From Pseudomonas thermotolerans DSM 14292 (GTDB lineage Bacteria > Pseudomonadota > Gammaproteobacteria > Pseudomonadales > Pseudomonadaceae): 64,000 nt of DNA. Below, piece by piece: positions 9,230 to 18,030 of the stretch. Both the position numbers and the translations under genes were made by a program. The notes beneath the pieces are model-generated. The model saw only the letters and a list, made by a program, of their open reading frames with translations. It was not told where the DNA came from and ran no database searches. The stretch is taken from positions 62,001-126,000 of the forward strand of contig NZ_KB822608.1 of assembly GCF_000364625.1 (NCBI RefSeq), given 5' to 3'. Numbering within the stretch: position 1 is the first letter of the stretch; each line of letters opens with the position of its first letter.

Positions 9230-9574
9230 TCAGTGGTTGGTGCTGTCCCGCTGCTGGCTGAGCTCCTGCAGGTACTTGCGCGACAGGGCGAGGAAGCGCG
9301 GTGTCGGGCCGATGTCCTCGTAGAGGGGGTCGCCCATCTCGTCGAAGGCCACCACCTGGCTGCCCTTCACGTAGGGCAGGCTGGCCTCCAGCTCGTCCAG
9401 CGCGGCGCAAACCAGCTCGCTGAGCAGTTCCTCGACGTTGCGCCGCGGATACATCTCGGCCAGCGCCGCGAGCCGGGCGGCCGACTCCAGATCAAGGTGC
9501 ACCGCATAGGTGGTGTGCGTCATGCGGCCCTTGGCGCTCTGTTCCCAGTGGCGAATCAGTTCGCGGATCTTCAT
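9230..9574 (-). CDS. Small protein labelled type 1 pili tip component; looks like a ribbon-helix-helix protein
   Basis: 114 residues from the ATG at 9574. The Pseudomonas family that opens with MKIRELI.HWE is usually annotated type 1 pili tip component, but there is no signal peptide and no pilin-like beta sandwich. Residues about 25-65 read as a strand (TTYAVHLD), a helix (LESAARLAALAEMYP) and a second helix (NVEELLSELVCAALDELEA), the layout of a ribbon-helix-helix DNA-binding fold. It is transcribed away from ppc across a 187-bp gap. The annotated name is doubtful; the RHH reading is my inference. Confidence 0.7.
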   Translation of the reverse strand: MKIRELIRHWEQSAKGRMTHTTYAVHLDLESAARLAALAEMYPRRNVEELLSELVCAALDELEASLPYVKGSQVVAFDEMGDPLYEDIGPTPRFLALSRKYLQELSQQRDSTNH

Positions 9575-9761
9575 GGCTACCTCTGTTGCGCCCGCAGGCG
9601 CTGATTCCGTGCGTGCCTTCCGAACCCCGGCGGCTCCCTGTTCCATCCCGCCTGTCTTCAGCCTAGACCGCCGTGCCGCGCGCGCCGCCCGCTCTGTCGC
9701 GCGCTTGTAAGAACTGGGCGCGCTGGGCCACTCTTGATCGAGGCGGCAGTGGAGGGTGGTC

Positions 9762-12398
9762 ATGACGGAAATCGACGTACGTCTGCGCGAAGAGGTTCAC
9801 CTGCTCGGCGAACTGCTGGGCGACTGCATCCGTGCCCAGCACGGTGCCGCACTGTTCGACAGGATCGAGCGCATCCGCCAGGGCGCCAAGCGTGCCCGCC
9901 AGGGCTCCGCCGCCGGCGCCGAGCAGCTGGCCGACGAGCTGGATGGTCTGGCCGAGGACGAGCTGCTGCCGGTGGCGCGCGCCTTCAACCAGTTCCTCAA
10001 CCTGGCCAACATAGCCGAGCAGTATCACCGGGTGCGCCGCCTGCGTCCCGACGAGCCGGAGCCTTTCGAGGCGCGGGTGCTCCCCGATCTGCTCGCCCGT
10101 CTGCTCGCTGACGGCCACGCTCCCGAGGCCTTGGCCCGCCAGCTCGCCGCACTGGACATCGAGCTGGTGCTCACCGCCCACCCCACCGAAGTCGCCCGCC
10201 GCACCTTGATCCAGAAGTACGACGCCATCGCCGCCCAGCTGGCCGCCCTGGATCACAGCGACCTCAGCCCCCGCGAGCGGCAGCGCATCCGCGAGCGCCT
10301 GCGCCGGCTGATCGCCGAGGCCTGGCACACCGAGGAAATCCGGCGTAGCCGGCCGACTCCGGTGGACGAGGCGAAATGGGGCTTCGCGGTGATCGAGCAT
10401 TCACTCTGGGAGGCGGTGCCGGCCTTCCTGCGCGGGGTCGACGAGGCCCTGCAGGCCGCCACCGGCCAGCGCCTACCACTGCACGCCGCGCCGTTGCGCT
10501 TCGCTTCCTGGATGGGCGGCGATCGCGATGGCAACCCCAACGTCACCGCCGCGGTGACCCGCGAAGTGCTGCTGCTGGCGCGCTGGATGGCCGCCGACCT
10601 CTACCTGCGCGACGTCGATGCCCTGGCCGCGGCACTGTCCATGCAGCAGGCCAGCGAGGAGCTTCGCTTGCGCGTCGGCGTGCATCCGGAACCCTACCGG
10701 GCTCTGCTCAAGCAACTGCGCGAGCGCCTGCGCGCCACCCGCGCCTGGGCCGAGGCGGCGCTGGAGCAGGAGCTGCCGCCGGGCCCTGAGGTGCTCCACG
10801 ACAACCGCGAGCTGCAGGAACCGCTGGAGCTCTGCTATCACTCCCTGCACGCCTGCGGCATGGGGGTGATCGCCGATGGCGCGCTGCTCGACTGCCTGCG
10901 CCGCGCCGCCACCTTCGGGCTGTTTCTGGTGCGCCTGGACATCCGCCAGGACGCCGTCCGGCACACCGCGGCGCTGGAGGAGATAACCGCCTACCTGGGC
11001 CTCGGCCACTACGCCGCCTGGGACGAGGAAACCCGCATCGCCTTTCTGCTCCGCGAGCTGGACAGCCGCCGGCCGCTCCTGCCGGCCCATTACCGGCCCT
11101 CGCCAGACACCGCCGAGGTGCTCGCCACCTGCCGAGTGGTGGCGGCCGCGCCGGCTGCGTCCCTGGGTTCGTACGTGATCTCCATGGCCGGTGCGCCCTC
11201 CGATGTGCTGGCGGTGCAGTTGCTGCTCAAGGAGGCTGGGCTGCAGCGACCGTTGCGTGTGGTGCCGCTGTTCGAGACCCTGGAGGATCTGGAACGGGCT
11301 GGCCCGGTGGTCGACCAACTGCTCGCCCTGCCGGGCTACCGCGAGCGCCTGCACGGTCCGCAGGAGGTGATGATCGGCTACTCCGACTCGGCCAAGGACG
11401 CCGGCACCTGCGCGGCGGCCTGGGCCCAGTACCGTGCTCAGGAGGATCTGGTGGAGGTCTGCCGGCGGCAGGGTGTCGAGCTCCTGCTGTTCCACGGTCG
11501 TGGCGGTACCGTGGGACGTGGCGGCGGGCCGGCCCACGCGGCCATCCTCTCCCAGCCGCCGGGCTCGGTGGTCGGGCGCTTCCGCACCACCGAGCAGGGC
11601 GAGATGATCCGTTTCAAGTTCGGTCTGCCGGCCATCGCCGAGCAGAACCTCAACCTCTACCTGGCCGCCGTTCTGGAGGCCACCCTGTCGCCGCCGCCGG
11701 CACCGAAGGCGCAGTGGCGCGCGCTGATGGAGCGCCTGGCCGCCGACGGACTGAGCGCCTATCGTGAGGTGGTGCGCGAGCACCCGCAGTTCGTCGCCTA
11801 CTTCCGCCAGGCGACCCCGGAGCTGGAGCTCGGTCGCCTGCCCCTGGGCAGCCGGCCGGCGCGGCGCCGGGAGGGCGGCGTGGAAAGCCTGCGGGCGATC
11901 CCCTGGATCTTCGCCTGGACCCAGATGCGCCTGATGCTGCCGGCCTGGCTGGGCTGGGAGCGGGCTCTGGGCAGGGCTTTGGAGCGCGGCGAGCAGGCGC
12001 TGCTGGCGGAAATGCGCGCGCACTGGCCGTTCTTCCGCGCACGCATCGACATGCTGGAGATGGTCCTGGCCAAGGCCGACCCGCAAATCGCCGAGCTCTA
12101 CGACCGGCGTTTGGTCGCGGAGGAACTGCGACCGCTGGGGCGTCATTTGCGCGACCTATTGTCGCAGGTCTTTAGTGCGGTATTGGCTCTGACCGGTCAG
12201 TCGCAGCTGCTCGAGCAGAGTCCGCTGACCCGTCAGTCGATCGCTGTCCGCAATGCCTACCTGGACCCGCTGCACCTGCTCCAGGTGGAGCTTCTGGCGC
12301 GGTCCAGACGGTCAGAAAGTCGTCCGGGAGAGCCCCTGGAGCAGGCCCTCCTGGTGAGCGTCGCGGGCATTGCCGCGGGGCTGCGCAACACCGGTTAG
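9762..12398 (+). CDS. ppc: Phosphoenolpyruvate carboxylase
   Basis: 878 residues, the normal bacterial length. Carboxylates PEP with bicarbonate to oxaloacetate, refilling the TCA cycle. Visible signatures are [14 protein letters not shown] with the catalytic His at about residue 140, the [12 protein letters not shown] loop, [10 protein letters not shown], the [14 protein letters not shown] catalytic loop, and the C-terminal NTG. ATG 9762 is chosen because GGAGG precedes it and the following sequence matches the family start; an upstream GTG at 9756 would overlap this ribosome-binding site. Confidence 0.96.
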   Translation: MTEIDVRLREEVHLLGELLGDCIRAQHGAALFDRIERIRQGAKRARQGSAAGAEQLADELDGLAEDELLPVARAFNQFLNLANIAEQYHRVRRLRPDEPEPFEARVLPDLLARLLADGHAPEALARQLAALDIELVLTAHPTEVARRTLIQKYDAIAAQLAALDHSDLSPRERQRIRERLRRLIAEAWHTEEIRRSRPTPVDEAKWGFAVIEHSLWEAVPAFLRGVDEALQAATGQRLPLHAAPLRFASWMGGDRDGNPNVTAAVTREVLLLARWMAADLYLRDVDALAAALSMQQASEELRLRVGVHPEPYRALLKQLRERLRATRAWAEAALEQELPPGPEVLHDNRELQEPLELCYHSLHACGMGVIADGALLDCLRRAATFGLFLVRLDIRQDAVRHTAALEEITAYLGLGHYAAWDEETRIAFLLRELDSRRPLLPAHYRPSPDTAEVLATCRVVAAAPAASLGSYVISMAGAPSDVLAVQLLLKEAGLQRPLRVVPLFETLEDLERAGPVVDQLLALPGYRERLHGPQEVMIGYSDSAKDAGTCAAAWAQYRAQEDLVEVCRRQGVELLLFHGRGGTVGRGGGPAHAAILSQPPGSVVGRFRTTEQGEMIRFKFGLPAIAEQNLNLYLAAVLEATLSPPPAPKAQWRALMERLAADGLSAYREVVREHPQFVAYFRQATPELELGRLPLGSRPARRREGGVESLRAIPWIFAWTQMRLMLPAWLGWERALGRALERGEQALLAEMRAHWPFFRARIDMLEMVLAKADPQIAELYDRRLVAEELRPLGRHLRDLLSQVFSAVLALTGQSQLLEQSPLTRQSIAVRNAYLDPLHLLQVELLARSRRSESRPGEPLEQALLVSVAGIAAGLRNTG

Positions 12399-12534
12399 GG
12401 GCCTGTCCGTTCCGACTTTCGGCTGCTTGTGCAGGCTGGGGGTGCTGTGTATCTTGAGCAGCCCTTCTGGCACCCCGGCACAACCGGAGGCCTATTGAGA
12501 TGAGCCCCACGAGGCGAGTCCGACGACCGAATAA

Positions 12535-13203
<669 letters not shown>

Positions 13204-13224
13204 GTCCGGCTGCGTCCCGCCTGT

Positions 13225-13250
13225 CGACGGCCCGCTCTGGCGGGCCGTCG
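13225..13250 (+). terminator. Intrinsic terminator after adk
   Basis: Perfect 10-bp stem CGACGGCCCG / CGGGCCGTCG with a CTCTGG loop, followed by a short T-rich stretch, 21 bases after the adk stop. Confidence 0.85.
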
Positions 13251-13368
13251 TCGTTTCCGGGACAGGGAAATCCGGTCAGGCGGTGGGCCGGGGAGGGCGG
13301 CGCGGCTGGCAAAAAGCGCTGCAAACCGTTTTAATGCCCGCCCCATCCCGCTTGTCCGAACGAATCGC

Positions 13369-14046
13369 ATGACCACCCTGCTGGCCCTGGATACCGCCAC
13401 CGAAGCCTGTTCCGTCGCGCTCCTGCACGAGGGGCGGGTACTCAGCCACTACGAGGTGATTCCGCGCCTACACGCCCAGCGCCTGCTACCGATGGTCAAG
13501 GCCCTGCTGGCCGAGGCCGGCGTCGGTCTGAGCGCCCTGGACGCCATCGCCTTCGGCCGCGGTCCGGGGGCCTTCACCGGGGTGCGCATCGCCATCGGCG
13601 TGGTGCAGGGCCTAGCCTTCGGTCTGGAGCGCCCGGTACTGCCGGTCTCCAACCTCGCCGCGCTGGCCCAGCGGGCGCTGCGCGAGCGCGGCGTGCAGCA
13701 GGTGGCGGCGGCCATCGACGCGCGGATGGACGAGGTCTACTGGGGCTGCTATCAGGCCGAGGCCGGCGAGATGCGCCTGCTCGGTGCCGAGGCGGTGCTG
13801 CCGCCGGAGCGGGCCGCATTGCCGCGCGGCGCGGCGGGTGACTGGTTCGGCGCCGGCACCGGCTGGGGCAGCTATGCCGCGCGTCTGGCGGTGCCGGTGA
13901 CCGGCCAGGACGGCAGCCTGCTGCCCCACGCCGAGGACGTGCTGGCACTGGCCGGTTTCGCCTGGGCGCGCGGCGAGGCGGTGAGCGCCGAGCAGGCCCA
14001 GCCGGTCTATCTGCGCGACCAGGTGGCCACGCCCAAGGGCAGCTGA
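13369..14046 (+). CDS. tsaB: tRNA threonylcarbamoyladenosine biosynthesis protein TsaB
   Basis: 225 residues. It begins with the actin-like ATPase-fold strand MTTLLALDTATEACSVAL and has the conserved IAFGRGPGAFTGVRIAIGVVQGL segment of TsaB (YeaZ). TsaB is the inactive TsaD paralogue that scaffolds TsaD and TsaE to make t6A at position 37 of ANN-decoding tRNAs. The gene is essential in many bacteria. It sits alone after the adk terminator. Confidence 0.95.
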   Translation: MTTLLALDTATEACSVALLHEGRVLSHYEVIPRLHAQRLLPMVKALLAEAGVGLSALDAIAFGRGPGAFTGVRIAIGVVQGLAFGLERPVLPVSNLAALAQRALRERGVQQVAAAIDARMDEVYWGCYQAEAGEMRLLGAEAVLPPERAALPRGAAGDWFGAGTGWGSYAARLAVPVTGQDGSLLPHAEDVLALAGFAWARGEAVSAEQAQPVYLRDQVATPKGS

Positions 14047-14145
14047 GCCGCAGCGGAAATGCTCGCCGGCGATTGCCTGCGCCTGGCCCCTTGGCTAGAT
14101 TGACCAGTCATCCATACCTGACAGTTTCCGCTTCCGGATTGCCCG

Positions 14146-14457
14146 ATGCGCATCAACGGTTTCCCGTCCACCACCTACTCGCTGGATCGCGCCGTCCGCC
14201 CAGGATCGGAGGTCCCCCCATATCGCGAGATGGTAGGGAGCGGCGCCGCGCCCCGCGAGGCGAACCCTGCCAGCCAGCCGTCCCGCGTCGCCCCGCCCGG
14301 CAGCGCGCGGCCCGGCTCCCTGGCCGAGCTGACCACCCCCTACCGACCGGCGCTCAACAGCTACGCGGCCCAGGCCCTGGCCAGCTACGCCAGTACCGCC
14401 AGCCTGGCTGCGGACCCCGATGCCCTGGAGGTGCTGGGGCTGGATCTCTACGCCTGA
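14146..14457 (+). CDS. Small conserved hypothetical protein
   Basis: 103 residues, no signal peptide, no transmembrane segment. The middle (about residues 40-65) is rich in Pro, Ser, Gly and Ala and looks disordered; the C-terminus (ALEVLGLDLYA) looks like a short conserved tail. It ends five bases before the GTG start of the DUF72 gene, so the two are probably translated together. I recall similar short proteins at this place in pseudomonads. Function not recognised. Confidence 0.6.
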   Translation: MRINGFPSTTYSLDRAVRPGSEVPPYREMVGSGAAPREANPASQPSRVAPPGSARPGSLAELTTPYRPALNSYAAQALASYASTASLAADPDALEVLGLDLYA

Positions 14458-14462
14458 GTCCG

Positions 14463-15317
14463 GTGCTGCCCTACTACCTCGGCTGTCCGTCCTGGAACGA
14501 ACCGGCCTGGCGCGGCGGCTTCTATCCCGTCGACGTCCGTCCGGCGGAAACCCTCGAGCACTATGTGCGGGTGTTCAACTGCGTGGAGGGCAATACCACC
14601 TTCTACGCCCGCCCGTCGCCGGCCACGGTGCAGCGTTGGGCGCAGACCATGCCGGCCGGCTTCCGCTTCTGCGCCAAGCTGCCGCGGGACATCAGCCATG
14701 GCGGCGACCTGCGCGATCAGCTGGAGGCCAGCCAGGCCTTCCTCGATCTGCTGGCGCCTCTGGGCGAGCGGCTGGCGCCACTCTGGTTGCAGCTGCCGGC
14801 CAGCTTCGGGCCGCCGCGCCTCGCCGAACTGACCGCCTGGCTGGAGGCCTTCTCCGAGCGGCGGATCGCCGTGGAAGTGCGCCATCCGGCGTTCTTCGCC
14901 AGGGGCGAGGAGGAACGGGCGCTCAATCGTCTGCTGCATGCCCGCGGCGTCGAGCGCATCTGCCTGGATGCCCGGGCGCTGTTCGCCTGCCGCGCGAGCG
15001 ATCCGGCGGTGCTCCATGCCCAGGCCAAGAAGCCGCGGGTGCCGGTGCGCCCGGCGGCGTTCACTTCCTCTCCGCAGGTGCGCTTCATCGGCGGCCCGGA
15101 CCTGGATGCCAACGCCGCCTACCTTGCCCCTTGGCTGGACAAGGTCGCGGCCTGGATCGAAGCCGGGCGCACGCCCTACGTGTTCCTGCACACCCCGGAC
15201 AATCACCTGGCCGCCGAGCAGGCGCTGCGTTTCCACGCCCTGCTGCGCGAACGTCTGCCCGGCCTGCCGGCACTGGAAACCTTGCGCCCGGCCCGCGAGC
15301 AGTTGGGCCTGCTCTAG
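14463..15317 (+). CDS. DUF72 family protein
   Basis: 284 residues from GTG 14463. It starts LPYYLGCPSWNEPAWRGGFYP and contains VEGNTTFYARPS, CAKLPRDISH, EVRHPAFF, VRFIG and VFLHTPDNH, all hallmarks of the DUF72 (YecE-like) TIM-barrel family. The biochemical role is not established; structural similarity to sugar-phosphate isomerase or endonuclease IV barrels is known for the family. The frame is open further upstream, but homologues begin near this LPYYLGC, and the preceding ORF stops at 14457. Confidence 0.82.
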   Translation: MLPYYLGCPSWNEPAWRGGFYPVDVRPAETLEHYVRVFNCVEGNTTFYARPSPATVQRWAQTMPAGFRFCAKLPRDISHGGDLRDQLEASQAFLDLLAPLGERLAPLWLQLPASFGPPRLAELTAWLEAFSERRIAVEVRHPAFFARGEEERALNRLLHARGVERICLDARALFACRASDPAVLHAQAKKPRVPVRPAAFTSSPQVRFIGGPDLDANAAYLAPWLDKVAAWIEAGRTPYVFLHTPDNHLAAEQALRFHALLRERLPGLPALETLRPAREQLGLL

Positions 15318-15384
15318 TGCGGATTGCTCCCGCGGCCTGGCGGCGGCGGGTTAGAATCGCGGCTTTGCCAAATCCGCCACGCCC

Positions 15385-16158
15385 ATGATCGCTTCCGCAC
15401 CGCGTATCCTCGTCCAGCCCCTCGCTCCCGTCTACCGTGCCGCCGCCGAGCAGTGGGCCGCGCGTCTCGGTCTGCCGCTGGACGGCGAGGCAGAGTTCGC
15501 CCTGCAGCTCGGTGACGAGGGCCTGCAGCTGGTGGAACTGGGGCCCCAGGCGCCCGGGCCGGTGCGCGTGGACTTCGTCGGCGGCGCGGTGGCGCACCGC
15601 CGTAGGTTCGGTGGCGGCAGTGGGCAGATGATCGCCAAGGCGGTAGGCGTGCAGTCGGGGGTGCGCCCGCGGGTGCTGGACGCTACCGCCGGCCTGGGCC
15701 GCGACGCCTTCGTGCTGGCCAGCCTGGGCTGCGAGCTGACCCTGATCGAGCGTCAGCCGATCATCGCTGCGCTCCTCGAGGACGGTCTGGCCCGCGCCGC
15801 CAGTGATGCGGAGGTGGGCCCCATAGTGGCGCGCATGCGCCTGCTCTCCGGCGACGCCATCCGGCTCATGCAGGCCTGGGCAGGGGAGGCGCCACAGGTG
15901 ATCTACCTCGATCCCATGTTCCCGCACCGCGACAAGAGCGCCCTGGTGAAGAAGGAGATGCGTCTGTTCCGCCCGCTGGTGGGTGACGATCTGGACGCCC
16001 CGGCGCTGCTCGAGGCCGCCCTGGCCCTGGCCAGCCACCGGGTGGTGGTCAAGCGCTCGCGCAAGGCGCCGGCCATCGCGGGGGCGAAGCCGGGATACAG
16101 TCTGGATGGCAAGTCCAGCCGCTACGACATCTATCCGCTGCGCAAGCTGCAGGCCTGA
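15385..16158 (+). CDS. rsmJ: 16S rRNA (guanine-1516-N2)-methyltransferase
   Basis: 257 residues, family-typical. The SAM-binding motif I is [19 protein letters not shown], with the acidic end of strand 2 at LIERQP. The DPMFPHR motif is the NPPF-like catalytic site of N2-guanine methyltransferases, and [11 protein letters not shown] near the C-terminus is RsmJ-specific. It methylates G1516 of 16S rRNA. It faces the convergent tetR gene, with only 16 bases between stops. Confidence 0.93.
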   Translation: MIASAPRILVQPLAPVYRAAAEQWAARLGLPLDGEAEFALQLGDEGLQLVELGPQAPGPVRVDFVGGAVAHRRRFGGGSGQMIAKAVGVQSGVRPRVLDATAGLGRDAFVLASLGCELTLIERQPIIAALLEDGLARAASDAEVGPIVARMRLLSGDAIRLMQAWAGEAPQVIYLDPMFPHRDKSALVKKEMRLFRPLVGDDLDAPALLEAALALASHRVVVKRSRKAPAIAGAKPGYSLDGKSSRYDIYPLRKLQA

Positions 16159-16174
16159 GGCGCCGTTCCTGCGC

Positions 16175-16810
16175 TCAGGGCCGGTAGGCGCGGATGAACA
16201 GCTCCACTACCTCGCGCACGTGGGCTTCGGCGTCGTCCGGGCTCATCGGCTCGGCGCAGCCGCACAGCAGACGGAAGTTGTGGCCGCCCTTGATCAGACA
16301 GAAGAAGTGCTCGGCGGCGTGGCGCGGCTCGTCGATGGCTAGCAGGCCGCGGCGACGCACCTGATCGAGCAGGTCGCTCATCTCGTCGAGCAGCTGCTGC
16401 GGGCCGGAGTGATAGAAGATGTTGGCCAGCTTGGCGTCCTGTGCCGCCAGGGACATCATCAGGCGGTGCAAGGCGATGGACTCGCGGCTGCAGATCAGGG
16501 TGTGGAAGGCGCGGCCGATGTTCAGCAGCACCGTCTCCACCGGCACCTCGTCGCCCAGCTCGAACAGCAGCTCCGGCATCAGCTCCTCGCACTTGGCCTT
16601 GACCGCCGCGGCGAATAGCGTCTCCTTGTCGGTGAAATGGCTGTACACGGTGAGCTTGGAGACTCCCGCCTCGGCGGCGATGGCGTCCATGCTGCTGCCT
16701 TCGTAGCCGTTGCGCAGGAACAGGGACTTGGCCGCCTCAAGAATGGCGCGGCGCTTGGCGGGATCCTTCGGGCGACCGGGACCGTTGGCTTGCAATGACG
16801 GGTCAGACAT
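16175..16810 (-). CDS. mexL: TetR-family repressor, MexL-like
   Basis: 211 residues. The TetR HTH is at residues 20-68 (RRAILEAAKSLFLRNGYEGS, then VSKLTVYSHFTDKETLF). Length, C-terminal layout and position opposite an RND pump match MexL of P. aeruginosa, which represses mexJK and its own gene; it has also been reported to affect phenazine and pyoverdine/pyochelin-related genes. The 104-bp gap to the pump holds inverted repeats suited to TetR binding. Orthology is inferred from context and motifs. Confidence 0.75.
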   Translation of the reverse strand: MSDPSLQANGPGRPKDPAKRRAILEAAKSLFLRNGYEGSSMDAIAAEAGVSKLTVYSHFTDKETLFAAAVKAKCEELMPELLFELGDEVPVETVLLNIGRAFHTLICSRESIALHRLMMSLAAQDAKLANIFYHSGPQQLLDEMSDLLDQVRRRGLLAIDEPRHAAEHFFCLIKGGHNFRLLCGCAEPMSPDDAEAHVREVVELFIRAYRP

Positions 16811-16833
16811 TTGGGTACCGCTTGCCCTCGATA

Positions 16834-16878
16834 ATACTGGACTGGTCAGTTCTCTATTTTTACTATACCCGCCAGTAT
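16834..16878. promoter_or_regulatory. Inverted repeats in the mexL-mexJ gap, likely operator
   Basis: ATACTGG at 16834-16840 is exactly inverted as CCAGTAT at 16872-16878. Between them lies ACTGGTCAGT (16841-16850, with arms ACTG/CAGT). TATACCCGCCAGTATA at 16864-16879 has TATAC/GTATA arms. A -10-like TATAAA (16876-16881) for the pump overlaps the right repeat. This arrangement fits repressor binding that blocks both divergent promoters. Confidence 0.6.
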
Positions 16879-16914
16879 AAATATTCAGGCTTCACCGGCG
16901 AAAGGTCAGCCATC

Positions 16915-18024
16915 ATGTCGCGTCATGCTTTGCCTCGCACCCTGCCACTAGCCCTTGCCCTGCTCCTCGCCGCCTGCGGCAACGGCGATCAGATCCAGAA
17001 ATCCGTGCGTCCGGTCATGGTCGTCCAGCCGGAGCCCGCCGTGGAGTCGGTCGAGGCGTTCCCAGGCGAGGTGCGTGCGCGCCTCGAGTCGGAGCTGGCC
17101 TTCCGCATCGGCGGCAAGATCGTCAAGCGCCTGGTGGACAGCGGGGCGCGGGTGAAGCAGGACCAGCCGCTGGCCGAGCTGGACCCGGAGGACGTGCGTC
17201 TGCAGCTGGAGGCGGCGCGCGCCCAGGTGGCGGCCGCCGAGGCCAACCTGCGTCTGGTGCGCGCCGAGCGTGAACGCTACCAGGCCCTGCTGGAGCGCCA
17301 CCTGATCAGCCGCTCGCAGTTCGACAACGTGGAGAACCAGTACCGCGCCGGTGAAGCGCGCCTCAAGCAGGCCCGCGCCGAGTTCGACGTGGCCAGCAAC
17401 CAGGCCGGTTACGCGGTGCTGCGTGCCCCTGCCAGCGGGGTGATCGTCTCGCGGTACGCCGAGGTGGGGCAGGTGGTGGCTGCCGGTCAGCGGGTCTTCA
17501 CCCTGGCCGCCGACGGCGAGCGCGAGGTGCTGATCAGCCTGCCGGAGCATTCCATCGAGCGCTTCCGCATCGGCCAGGAGGTCTCCGTGGAGCTCTGGTC
17601 GCAGCCCGGCAAGCGCTTCCCCGGCCGCATCCGCGAGCTGTCGCCGGCCGCCGATCCGCAGTCGCGCACCTATGCCGCACGGGTCTCCTTCGCGGACGCC
17701 GAGGTGCCCGCCGAGCTGGGGCAGAGCGCCCGGGTATTCGTCCAGGTGAACGGCGCGGCGCCGCTGTCAGTGCCGCTCTCCGCGCTGACCGCCGAAGCCG
17801 GCGTGCCCTTCGTGTGGGTGCTGGACCCGCACACCTCCACGATCAGACGTACCCCGGTGCGCATCGGTCCCTACGGCGAGGAGCGGGTGCCGGTGCTGGA
17901 GGGGCTGAAACCCGAGGACTGGGTGGTCGCCGCCGGCGTGCAGGTGCTGCGCGACGGTCAGGAGGTGCGTCCGGTGGACCGCGCCAACCGAGTGGTCAAG
18001 GTGCTGGCCAAGGCCAAGGAGTGA
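16915..18024 (+). CDS. mexJ: RND efflux membrane-fusion lipoprotein, MexJ-like
   Basis: 369 residues from ATG 16915. The signal peptide ends in LLLAAC with the lipid-anchor Cys at 21, and the next residue is Gly. The HlyD-type layout is present: a lipoyl half (VEAFPGEVRARLESELAFRI), a coiled-coil hairpin at about residues 95-160 (AARAQVAAAEANLRL), the second lipoyl half (APASGVIVSRYAEVGQVV), then beta-barrel and membrane-proximal domains. It links the inner-membrane pump to an outer-membrane channel. The start of the pump gene follows after only six bases. Confidence 0.85.
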   Translation: MSRHALPRTLPLALALLLAACGNGDQIQKSVRPVMVVQPEPAVESVEAFPGEVRARLESELAFRIGGKIVKRLVDSGARVKQDQPLAELDPEDVRLQLEAARAQVAAAEANLRLVRAERERYQALLERHLISRSQFDNVENQYRAGEARLKQARAEFDVASNQAGYAVLRAPASGVIVSRYAEVGQVVAAGQRVFTLAADGEREVLISLPEHSIERFRIGQEVSVELWSQPGKRFPGRIRELSPAADPQSRTYAARVSFADAEVPAELGQSARVFVQVNGAAPLSVPLSALTAEAGVPFVWVLDPHTSTIRRTPVRIGPYGEERVPVLEGLKPEDWVVAAGVQVLRDGQEVRPVDRANRVVKVLAKAKE

Positions 18025-18030
18025 CGTGCG

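Noticed and set aside
10473..12146. A 557-codon minus-strand frame opposite ppc
   Set aside because: Shadow of ppc; low-complexity translation with no domain.
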